From: DATGXB01 sp035298905
Lineage (GTDB): Bacteria > Cyanobacteriota > Cyanobacteriia > Cyanobacteriales > Nostocaceae
NCBI GenBank assembly: GCA_035298905.1
Contig: DATGXQ010000551.1
Location: forward strand, 1 to 19,664
Reading direction: 5' to 3'
DNA length: 19,664 nucleotides
A program made the translations under genes and the position numbers. The notes under the pieces were generated by a model, which was not told where the DNA came from, searched no databases, and was given only the letters and a program-made list of their open reading frames with translations. Of this stretch, positions 6,453 to 15,400 are shown piece after piece (position 1 is the first letter of the stretch; the number at the start of each line of letters is the position of its first letter).

Positions 6453-9400
6453 ATGCATCTGCACTATTTACAACAGAAACACATCGCAGAACTAGTCAAT
6501 AGCAGTGGCATAGATATACACTTGGCGCAGCTAAATTTTCAGTCGCTTCAAGGCGTGACCGCCTATGAGTATTTACTAATTTCTGAGCAACTGCCACGCA
6601 CTAACACTGGTATGGTTAAAAATGCTTGGTTGCAGCGTTATGCTCATGTTACTGAGGGCGGTTGGTGGTGTTCTGGTCTAGACCCCCTGTATAATTGGCA
6701 AATGATGGAATGGGGATGCTTTAAACCTGACCAACCACGCCAAAATCAAAAGGGTAAATCGATTAAATATGAACACCCTCCTAGTACATCAACTAGGGTG
6801 TTTTGTTTGCGTGTTACTCTGCCAATTTGGCAGCAAATATCTCAACGTTATAATGTTGCTATGCCTGAAAATATTACCGTTGCTGAAAATGGTGAAGCTG
6901 AAGGTTTTTGGCAATGGGTAATAGAAAATAATATCCCTGTAATTATTTGTGAAGGGGTGAAGAAAGCTGCATCATTATTAACTATAGGATATGTGGCTAT
7001 AGCTATTCCCGGAATTACTAGCGGCTATCGAGTTGTTAAAGATGAATTTGGTAAAATTACTCGTCGTCAATTAATCCCAGATTTGGCAGTATTCGCTACT
7101 AAAAAACGCAGCTTTTATATTTGCTTTGATTTTGAAACTCAAGCGAGGAAAGTGGCTGCTATTAATAATGCTATTTCTCAACTTGGTTGTTTATTGCAAC
7201 AACATGAATGTATTGTCAAAGTTGCTGAACTACCAGGAATGGAAAAAGGCGTTGATGAATTTATTGTGGCTAAAGGTGCAACAACTTTTGATAAAGTTTA
7301 TCGCCAAAGTATTGATTTAGAAGTTTACATTGCCCAAACTAAACCCCATACTGAATTAACTACTCCTCCTGCATTAACTGTTAACCGTCAGTATTTAGGT
7401 GATTTACCATTTCCTACTTCTGGTTTGGTGGGAGTGAAATCAGCTAAAGGAACAGGTAAAACTACGGCTTTACAAGCTGTTGTCAGTCAGGCAAAAAGTA
7501 GAAATCAGCCTGTTTTATTAATTACTCATAGAATTTTATTAGGTCGGTTTTTATGTGAGACAGTGGGCATTAATTGGGGTATTGAAAAAGAACTGACTTA
7601 CTCAATTCCTAAATCCTTTGGTTTATGTGTTGATTCTATTTGGAAGTTGAACCCGGAAGACTGGCGCGGGGCAATAGTAATTTTAGATGAAGTTGAGCAA
7701 TCTTTATGGCATTTACTCAATAGTAGTACCTGCAAACAAAAGCGGGTAAAAATTCTCAGTTTATTTCAACAATTAATTGCCACGGTTTTAACTACTGGTG
7801 GGTTAGTAATTGCCCAGGATGCTGATTTATCAGATGTTTCTCTGGAATATTTACAAGGTTTAGCAGGAATTAAAATCACACCTTGGGTAGTTGTCAATGA
7901 ATGGAAACCCGCTAAAGGTTGGGATGTGGCTTTTTATGATTGTCCTAACCCAACACCTTTAATTCATCAGTTGGAATTAGATTTAATTGCAGGGAGAAAA
8001 TGCTACGTTACTACTGATAGTCGCTCTGGACGTTATAGTTGTGAAACTATAGATAAATATTTAAAGGAGCGGTTGCAAAAGTTACGACGACAGTTTCCCA
8101 ATACTTTAGTTATTAGTAGTATGACTACTAATACTCCTGGTCATGCTGCTGTTGATTTTATTGCTGCTGTGAATGAGAAGATTATTGATTATGAAGCTGT
8201 TTTTGTAACTCCTAGTTTGGGGACGGGAATTAGTATTGATGTGCAGCATTTTGATAGGGTTTATGGAATTTTCCAAGGGGTAATTCCTGACTCAGAAGCA
8301 CGTCAAGCATTAGCAAGAGTGAGGGATGATGTACCGCGTGTGATTTGGTGTGCTAAACGGGGTATTGGTTTGATTGGTAGTGGGAGTACAAATTATCGAG
8401 TTTTGGCTGATTGGTATCAAGAAAACCAAAAGGAAAATTTGGCTTTGTTGAGTCCTATACACAAAATAGATGTTGATTTACCTTTGGTTTATGATCCGAT
8501 TCATTTACGCACTTGGGCAAAGTTAGCCGCAAGGGTAAATGCTTCGATTCGTCTTTATCGTCAGTCATTAGAAGATGGTTTAAGGATTGATGGACATCAA
8601 ATTCAAATCCGCAGTAATGAGGTGCATAATAATATTATTCGGGATTTACGTTTGGCATTTTTCGCTACTGATAAAAATGACGTGGAAACTCGACAAAGGT
8701 TAATTCTAGAAATTGTTAAGGTGCAAAAAGACTGGGCGCAAAGTCGCCAAAAGGCTAAGGAAATTAAAAGGAAGATTAAGGATATTAAGCAACAAAATCA
8801 ATTAGCGGCGGCGGTGGCTGTTGCTACAGCAAAAGATATTGATTATGTGGAGTATGAACATTTAGCTAGTAAACATGCTTTGACTGATGTAGAACGTCAG
8901 CAGATGAATAAATATGTTCTCAGACAAAGGTATGGAATTGAGGTAACGCCTTGGCTAAAAATGCAAGATGATAAGGGTTATTATGGGCAATTGTTAATTC
9001 ACTATTATCTTACCCATGAAAGTGAATATTTTCATGTCAGGGATCAGCAAGAATGGCAACAGCAATTATCTTGGGGTGAGGGTAAGGTATTTTTACCGGA
9101 TTTAAAAACCTATACGTTAAAAGTTGAGGCTTTAAGAGCTTTAGGAATGTTGCAATTCTTGGAAGAAGGAAGGGTTTTTAGTGAAAACGATGCTGATTTA
9201 GTTTGGCTGAAAAGTGCGGTTGTACAAAGTAGTAAACATATTAAACGGGTGTTTGGTATTGATTTGGTAAAGGGACAAGAAGTTGTATCGGGAATTAAAA
9301 TATTAAATAGGCTTTTAGGGCTGTTGGGTTTGAAATTGAAGCAGCTAGATAATTGTTACAAAGTTGATTTAGAATCTCTGGATGATGGTAGGGAAAAGAT

Positions 9401-9512
9401 ATTTGCGGCTTGGCGACAAAGGGATGAGTTAATGTTAGCTAAGTTGAAAGTTAATGAAAATGAAAGGGTTGATTGTGTGGTAGGATCTAAAGAGATGGCT
9501 TTACAGATTTAG
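6453..9512 (+). CDS. CyRepA1-family plasmid-type replication protein
   Basis: A large protein, about 1019 residues from the ATG at 6453 (the frame also has GTG at 6441 and TTG at 6438). The N-terminal opening QSLQGVTAYEYLL and a following aromatic patch fit cyanobacterial RepA1 proteins. Residues about 140-275 form a TOPRIM-like DUF3854 domain: IICEGVKKAASLL (Glu167) and ICFDFE (Asp226, Glu228). Next comes a P-loop helicase part: Walker A AKGTGKTT (331-338, Lys336), a DE-type Walker B VILDEVEQ (Asp412, Glu413), SLGTGIS (588-594), and an arginine-containing QALARVRD (618-625) like motif VI. The pairing suggests primase- or Rep-like initiation with ATP-driven unwinding. Residues 740-780 are a basic coiled-coil stretch (KAKEIKRKIKDIKQQ). 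No partitioning, relaxase or phage genes adjoin it, so the source may be an integrated or decayed plasmid. No frameshift is seen. Confidence 0.85.
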   Translation: MHLHYLQQKHIAELVNSSGIDIHLAQLNFQSLQGVTAYEYLLISEQLPRTNTGMVKNAWLQRYAHVTEGGWWCSGLDPLYNWQMMEWGCFKPDQPRQNQKGKSIKYEHPPSTSTRVFCLRVTLPIWQQISQRYNVAMPENITVAENGEAEGFWQWVIENNIPVIICEGVKKAASLLTIGYVAIAIPGITSGYRVVKDEFGKITRRQLIPDLAVFATKKRSFYICFDFETQARKVAAINNAISQLGCLLQQHECIVKVAELPGMEKGVDEFIVAKGATTFDKVYRQSIDLEVYIAQTKPHTELTTPPALTVNRQYLGDLPFPTSGLVGVKSAKGTGKTTALQAVVSQAKSRNQPVLLITHRILLGRFLCETVGINWGIEKELTYSIPKSFGLCVDSIWKLNPEDWRGAIVILDEVEQSLWHLLNSSTCKQKRVKILSLFQQLIATVLTTGGLVIAQDADLSDVSLEYLQGLAGIKITPWVVVNEWKPAKGWDVAFYDCPNPTPLIHQLELDLIAGRKCYVTTDSRSGRYSCETIDKYLKERLQKLRRQFPNTLVISSMTTNTPGHAAVDFIAAVNEKIIDYEAVFVTPSLGTGISIDVQHFDRVYGIFQGVIPDSEARQALARVRDDVPRVIWCAKRGIGLIGSGSTNYRVLADWYQENQKENLALLSPIHKIDVDLPLVYDPIHLRTWAKLAARVNASIRLYRQSLEDGLRIDGHQIQIRSNEVHNNIIRDLRLAFFATDKNDVETRQRLILEIVKVQKDWAQSRQKAKEIKRKIKDIKQQNQLAAAVAVATAKDIDYVEYEHLASKHALTDVERQQMNKYVLRQRYGIEVTPWLKMQDDKGYYGQLLIHYYLTHESEYFHVRDQQEWQQQLSWGEGKVFLPDLKTYTLKVEALRALGMLQFLEEGRVFSENDADLVWLKSAVVQSSKHIKRVFGIDLVKGQEVVSGIKILNRLLGLLGLKLKQLDNCYKVDLESLDDGREKIFAAWRQRDELMLAKLKVNENERVDCVVGSKEMALQI

Positions 9513-9525
9513 ATTAGTTGGGTAA

Positions 9526-9643
9526 TACTAAATCCTCATTTCAAACCTGTCTTTTGCCCTAACGACTAGAAGTCGCGGCTACCAGAACAAAGTCCGCCTG
9601 CGCGGACTAATTTATAAGAGGGGTAATAAAACAGGATTTGGTA
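9526..9643. repeat. MITE-like element with terminal inverted repeats and internal hairpins
   Basis: The ends TACTAAATCCT (9526-9536) and AGGATTTGGTA (9633-9643) are inverted repeats matching at 10 of 11 positions. Inside are two hairpins: CGACT-AGA-AGTCG (9563-9575) and AGTCCGC-CTGC-GCGGACT (9591-9608). The inner wording (AGTCGCGGCTAC, GTCCGCCTGCGCGGAC) resembles a dispersed cyanobacterial repeat. No transposase is encoded in these 118 bp. It lies 13 bp after the replication gene's stop, and its hairpins may also end that transcript. Confidence 0.6.
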
Positions 9644-9788
9644 TAAGATGCCCACTCCACAAGAATTTAATTTCTATTGGAGAAGGTAAAATTAATCTCT
9701 ATTCGGCAGTAATATAGTTGCTGGTGTCACAGTCAGGAAGTCTGTTTTCTGGTTCTGGCATGAGCAAATTTAGATAAAATATAATTAT

Positions 9789-11396
9789 ATGGCTGCTGAA
9801 AGTCTGATTAATCAAGGATTAGAGAAGTTTTTACAAGGGGACTATCCAGAGGCGATCGCTCTTTTTAATCAAGCTTTACAATTAAATCCCCATGCGGGAG
9901 ACGCATACCACCAACGCGGTAATGCTTATCTGGCTTTGGGTGAATATGATCAGGCGATCGCTGATTTTCAACAAGCTCTAACTTTAGACAAAAATATTCA
10001 GTTTGATTTAGCTAAGGCTTTGCATGATCGAGGTTTAGCTCAGTTTGAGCGGGGAAACCATCCAGAGGCATTTACTGATTTTCAAGCAGCTTTAGATTAT
10101 TATCCTGATTTTGTGGCAGTTTATAGCAATCGGGGCAATATTTTACATATTTTAGGTAGGTACGAAGAAGCAATTTCTGATTACAATCAGGCAATAAAGT
10201 TAAATCCTAATTTTGCCGCAGCTTACCATAATCGGGGTAATAGTTATTATGCTATTGGAGACTATCAACAGGCAATTACTAATTACAATCAAGCAATAAA
10301 ATTAAATCCTAATTTTGCCGAAGCTTACTATAATCGGGGTCTGGTTTTATCTCATCTCCAAGATTATCCAGAAGCGATCGCCAATTTTAATCAAGCATTA
10401 AAATTAAATCCTGATGATGTACAAGCCTATTGTGATCGCGGTTTGGTGCGTTACACTTTGGGAGAGTATGAGGCAGCAATTCAGGACTACAACCGGGTTT
10501 TACAGGCAAACCCCACTTTCGCTAAAGCTTATAACTTTCGCGCCCAAGCACGTCAGCAATTAGGAGATTATCAAGGAGCAATTGCAGATATCAATATCTT
10601 GTTGCAACTTAACCCTAATTTAGCAGACGCATATAGCGATCGCGCTTCCTGTCGTCGTCAACTGGGAGATTATCAAGGGGCAATTGAAGATTATCATCAA
10701 GCATTGCAGATTAACCCCAATTTAGCTATTGCTTATTATGGACGGGGAATTGTCCGGGAAGCAATGCAGAATTTTTCTGGCGCGATTTCTGACTATACCC
10801 AAGCTATAGAAATTACTCCTGATTTTGCTCCAGCCTATTGCGATCGCGCTAATGCTCGTCGTCTATTGGGGGATCAACAAGGAGCAATTAAAGATTACAA
10901 TCAAGCTATTAAACTTAATCCCAATTTGTTAGAAGCTTATTACAATCGCGGGATTACTCAGTACAGTTTACAAAATTTTTTAAAAGCCATTGAGGATTAC
11001 ACCCAAGCTTTACAGTTAAATCCTGATTCAGCCAGATTTTACAGCGATCGCGCCAACGCTTACTATGCACTGCAAAACTATCCAGAAGCAATAGAAGATT
11101 ACAATCAGGCGATCGCTCTCAATCCCAATGTAGCCGAAGATTGGTTTAACCGGGGGCGCAGTCGTTCCCTTTTGGGAAATTTAAAAGCAGCACTTAAAGA
11201 TTTCAACCAAGCCTTACAACTGCAACCACGCTGGGCTACTGCTTACCTCGTCCGCGCTGATGTCCAGCGACTTTTGGGAGATAGCCAAGGAGCGATCGCG
11301 GATTTTCGGAAAGCGGCTGACCTCTACTATCAAGAGGGAAATATGCAATATTACCAACAAATTATTCACTTGATTAGTCAACTTGAGAAAGTCTAA
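9789..11396 (+). CDS. TPR-repeat protein with about 15 tetratricopeptide repeats
   Basis: A 535-residue protein made almost wholly of 34-residue TPR units. They can be counted by their helix-A cores: QG(13), AYHQRG, ALHDRG, VYSNRG, AYHNRG, AYYNRG, AYCDRG, AYNFRA, AYSDRA, AYYGRG, AYCDRA, AYYNRG, FYSDRA, DWFNRG and AYLVRA. The typical spacer is 'GDYQGAIxDYNQAIxLNPNxAxAYYNRG'. A short helical tail (MQYYQQIIHLISQLEK) closes it. TPR solenoids bind other proteins; no catalytic domain, signal peptide or membrane segment is present, so a cytoplasmic scaffold is likely and the partner is unknown. The ATG at 9789 is the first in frame and sits directly before repeat 1. HIP1 octamers are frequent here and mostly encode AIA or SDRA within repeats. 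Repeats 5 and 6 are nearly identical in DNA, pointing to recent unit duplication. Confidence 0.92.
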   Translation: MAAESLINQGLEKFLQGDYPEAIALFNQALQLNPHAGDAYHQRGNAYLALGEYDQAIADFQQALTLDKNIQFDLAKALHDRGLAQFERGNHPEAFTDFQAALDYYPDFVAVYSNRGNILHILGRYEEAISDYNQAIKLNPNFAAAYHNRGNSYYAIGDYQQAITNYNQAIKLNPNFAEAYYNRGLVLSHLQDYPEAIANFNQALKLNPDDVQAYCDRGLVRYTLGEYEAAIQDYNRVLQANPTFAKAYNFRAQARQQLGDYQGAIADINILLQLNPNLADAYSDRASCRRQLGDYQGAIEDYHQALQINPNLAIAYYGRGIVREAMQNFSGAISDYTQAIEITPDFAPAYCDRANARRLLGDQQGAIKDYNQAIKLNPNLLEAYYNRGITQYSLQNFLKAIEDYTQALQLNPDSARFYSDRANAYYALQNYPEAIEDYNQAIALNPNVAEDWFNRGRSRSLLGNLKAALKDFNQALQLQPRWATAYLVRADVQRLLGDSQGAIADFRKAADLYYQEGNMQYYQQIIHLISQLEKV

Positions 11397-11512
11397 TTAT
11401 GCTAATTGTACAATTCTTCTATGCAATTTATAAATACTGTATCTTGCACTACAGACCATAACCTGCGATGATGTAGAAGAACAAAGTTCATAGTGTAGTT
11501 GTAGATGCGATC

Positions 11513-11548
11513 GGCGGATAGAAGTAAGATATCCGCCTATTTATTTTT
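11513..11548 (+). terminator. Terminator downstream of the TPR gene
   Basis: GGCGGATA (11513-11520) pairs perfectly with TATCCGCC (11530-11537) across a 9-nt loop, and TATTTATTTTTG follows. The hairpin is GC-rich against an AT-rich background. It lies 117 bases after the stop of the TPR gene. Confidence 0.72.
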
Positions 11549-11634
11549 GTTGGCAAAATTGGAATATTAACTTGTTAGTAAATATCTACTTTACAGTGCT
11601 ATTTAATTTGTGAAATTATAGTAAATATGATATT

Positions 11635-11721
11635 ACAGCAAATTTCAGGTAAATTAAGTACAAATTTTTGGAACAAAGCTTTATGCTAAAAGACTTTCAC
11701 CCTTCCTGTTAAGAGTTCCCT
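11635..11721. repeat. 87-bp direct repeat, copy A
   Basis: It starts ACAGCAAATTTCAGG and ends AAGAGTTCCCT, and matches copy B (12290-12376) at 84 of 87 positions by eye. The copies are 655 bp apart in the same orientation. The core includes GGAACAAAGCTTTATGCT and a pyrimidine-rich stretch. It has no coding potential that I recognise. Confidence 0.9.
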
Positions 11722-12289
11722 GCTGTAAATCTTGGAAAATTTTTTACTCATAGAACATCTTTAATTTTGCTATTAACCTCTTGATTCATTTTCAAACCAT
11801 ATCCTCAATCAAAGAAGATATATTTTTCTAAGTAGTATTGCTTAGGGGGACATAGGGCAGATGTAGTTTTATCTATGTTTACCAATGATTTATCATCATA
11901 TTCAGGTATTCCACTAGAGATTTTATAAATTCTTCCATACAACCAATTAATCTTACCAATTTTTAGACCAAAGACTTGATATTCAAGAGATATCATCAAA
12001 ATAAGTCGGCAATTAGCTACGGTGGGTGTTTGGCGATCGCCATCCCTACTTTAAGTATTTTTTATCAACTATAAATCAGTAAAACTACGCTTACTGAATG
12101 ACTCTAAATAAAATTCATAGATACTTTATTAGCTTATAGTACCATAGCTGATAAATTGACTGTAAAAGCTTTTAGGACTTCTCAGGGAGATTTGTTGCAA
12201 AATGTATCAAAAAAGAAATAGCCATTAATTAAATTGATATAAACGAAAATATACCAAAAAAGCTGTAACCATTATTTACCCCTAATCAT

Positions 12290-12376
12290 ACAGCAAATTT
12301 CAGGTAAATGAGGTACAAATTTTTGGAACAAAGCTTTATGCTCAAAGACTTTCACCCTTCCTGTTAAGAGTTCCCT
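12290..12376. repeat. 87-bp direct repeat, copy B
   Basis: The second copy of the repeat at 11635-11721. The mismatches are T/G and A/G near its start and A/C after TTATGCT. Here the end is extended by GTTCCTT before the GCTGTA that follows both copies, as if a TTCCCTG-like short unit had been added. It ends 94 bp before the photoreceptor gene and may lie in its promoter or leader. Confidence 0.9.
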
Positions 12377-12470
12377 GTTCCTTGCTGTAGGTTATTACTG
12401 AAAAATTAATAACGAATATATCCGCGTTTAATTACGTTTCTATTGTGCTAATTTTCATTCGGCTCGTGCC

Positions 12471-15400
12471 ATGCAATTAAGTCGTCTGTCATATTCAGAA
12501 GCTATTTTAGCAGGAATACTTGAGTACATCAAGCAGCTAAATATACAGGTTCACAAATCTGAGGATCTAGAATACATATTACAGGAGACTGTCCAGAGAG
12601 TCAGGAGAATCTTACAGAGCGATCGCCTAATAATTTACCGTTTCTTGCCAGATGGAGATGGTGTAATTGCTGAAGAAGCTGTCAGTCCAGGATGGCAACC
12701 CATTATAGGAGAAATGATTTATGATCCTTGTTTTAAAGACCAATGGTTTAACAAATATCAACAAGGACATATTGGCATTTTGAACGACATTGATAACGAA
12801 CTAATTAAACTATGCCACCAACAACTTTTAACCCAACTACAAGTTAGAGCTAATCTAGTAGTACCAATTTTAGTCAATTATCAAGAATTAGAAATGAACA
12901 GCAGGAAAAGTATGGAAAATTCTCATACATTTCCTCATTTGTGGGGTTTGCTAATTGCTCACCAGTGCAGCAGTCCACGTCAATGGCATTCTTTAGAGAT
13001 AAAATTACTTCAATATGTAGCGGAGCAAATTGCCGTTGCTATTCAGCACACAAAACTATACAGGCGAATAGAATATATTAATCAAAACTTGGAAGCTCAA
13101 ATAGAAGCATGTGAAAAATGCCAACAAATAAAAGATTGTTGTTGCTCAAGGGTTCACAAAAATATTCACTTACCAACTATAACGGACTCAGATTTCAAAA
13201 GTTTTAATAAATTAAAAACGCCGATTTGGATTTATGATATTCAAAATTTACGGATATATTGGGCAAATAACGCGGCTCTTGACATTTGGAATGCTTCCAG
13301 TTTATCAGAACTATTAAACCGTGATTTCAGTCATATTTCAGAATCTACTAAATTGCGCTTACAAAATTATTTACAGAAATTTCAGCAAGGAGAATCAGTT
13401 ACAGAACAATGGACATTTTATCCCAAAGGACAACCTATTCCTGTGCGCTGCACCTGTTCTGGTGTACAGATAGAAACTGAGCAGATATTAATGTTAGTAG
13501 AAGGAGTGACAGGAGTTGTTAATCAAATCGATGAAGAAACATTACGTTCAATTGAGATCCTCAACCATACCACATCGATGATCTCGCTTTACACAATGGA
13601 AGGCATGTTATTAATGCAGAACCCAGCCACCCGTTACTGTTATGGAGATACTTTACATCCACAATTATTAAATGAAAATATATTTATACATCACTTTGTT
13701 GACCCTAGTTTGGCAGAGCAGATTTTAGATACTATTCATTTATATGAAGTTATCAGCATTGAAGCTGAAGTTGCCACTGTGGAAGGACTCAGATGGCACA
13801 AAATGGACATCAGTTGTATTAATGATCCAGTTACAGGTAAACCATCAATACTGGTTAATGAAAAAGATATCACAGATTTACATACTGTTTTAGAAGAACG
13901 TCATCATGTTGAGAATGAATTAAGGTGGAAAGAAGCCTTACTACGTTCCATGACAGATACTTCTCTGTTAGCGTTCTTCGTTGTTGACAATCGTACAGAT
14001 AACATTCTTTATTTTAATCATCGTTTTTGTGAAATTTGGCAAATTGAGCATTTAGAAAAACAAATGCAAATGGGTGTGTTAAAAAACAATGATATTATTC
14101 CTGATTGTATACCATTAATTGCCGATGTACCTGCATTTGCTGAAACCTGTAAACCATTACAAAATGAAGAAAATCGCATCACCATTGAAGATACAATTGC
14201 TTTTGTAGATGGGCGGACAATTAGGCGTTTTTCCAGTCAAATTAGAGATAGTCAAGACCTCTATTTTGGTAGGTTATATATATTTGAAGATATTACTGCT
14301 CGTGTCCAAATAGAAGAGGCTCTGCGACAAAGTGAAGAACGTTATCGCACAGTAATTACTTCCATGGTAGAAGGTATAGTATTACAACATGCTGATGGAC
14401 AAATTACAGCTTGTAATCAAAGTGCAGAAAGAATTTTAGGATTAACTGCTGATCAGATGATGGGCAGAACTTCCCTTGATCCGCATTGGAAAGCAATTCA
14501 TGAAGATGGTTCTCCCTTTCCAGGTGAAACTCACCCGGCCATTATCACCTTAAAAACTGGAAAACCATTATTTGATGTGGTGATGGGAGTTCACAAACCT
14601 GATGGTAAATTAACTTGGATTTCTATTAATTCTCAACCGTTATTTTATCCCCATCAATCTCAACCCTATGCTGTAATTGCATCTTTTCAAGATATAACAA
14701 TTCGCAAACAAGCTCAACAAGCTTTACAACAGCAAGCAGAACAAGAACGAATGATTTATGCTATTGCTCAACACATCCGTAAATCTTTGAATTTAGATGA
14801 AATTTTAAATACCACAGTTGCCGAGGTAAGGAGCTTTTTGCAGACTGATCGGGTAATTATCTATCGCTTTAATCCAGATTGGAGTGGAGTAGTTGTAACA
14901 GAGTCTGTAACCGCAGGTTGGAAGAAAATTTTAAATATGCATATTACAGATAAATATTTTATAGAAGCTCAAGGAAACACATATCAACAAAATACAATCA
15001 AAGCGACTACAGATATATATGCTGCGAGATTGTCCCCTTGTCATATAGAATTATTAGAAGAATTACAGGTACGTGCCAAATTAGTTGTACCGATTTTACA
15101 AGGCGATCGCTTGTGGGGTTTGTTGGTAGCCCATCATTGTAGCGCCCCCCGTGAGTGGAATGCTAGGGAGATTGAACTATTGCAGCAACTAGCGACTCAA
15201 GTAGCGATCGCTATTCAGCAATCAGAACTTTATCAACAATTAGAATTAGCTAATCAGCAATTGCAAAATTTAGCCATGGTAGATGGATTAACTCAAATTG
15301 CTAATCGGCGCAGTTTTGATCTTCACTTTACCAAAGCTTGGAATTATCTACTCAGAGAACAGCACTATTTATCATTACTTCTCTGTGATATTGATTATTT

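Larger units (their letters stand above)
11397..12470. other. 1.07-kb spacer with repeats, no convincing gene
   Basis: It holds a terminator (11513-11548) and two copies of an 87-bp direct repeat (11635-11721, 12290-12376). It also has a perfect 12-nt palindrome AATTGTACAATT at 11404-11415 and one HIP1 site near 12033. A 63-64 residue minus-strand frame (11805-11999, ATG at 11996) lies between the repeats; it has no family resemblance and may be a gene remnant. The rest is AT-rich and probably includes the promoter of the photoreceptor gene. Confidence 0.6.

Noticed and set aside
7126..7320. 64-residue frame inside the replication gene in another plus frame
   Set aside because: Shadow frame within a long conserved coding sequence; Leu/Lys-rich product without a family.
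11805..11999. Minus-strand frame of 63-64 residues in the spacer before the photoreceptor gene
   Set aside because: No family resemblance, no clear ribosome binding site, and an AT-rich repeat-containing setting; at most a gene remnant.
11635..12376. CRISPR array from the 87-bp repeats
   Set aside because: Only two copies, too long and too far apart (655 bp), and no cas genes.
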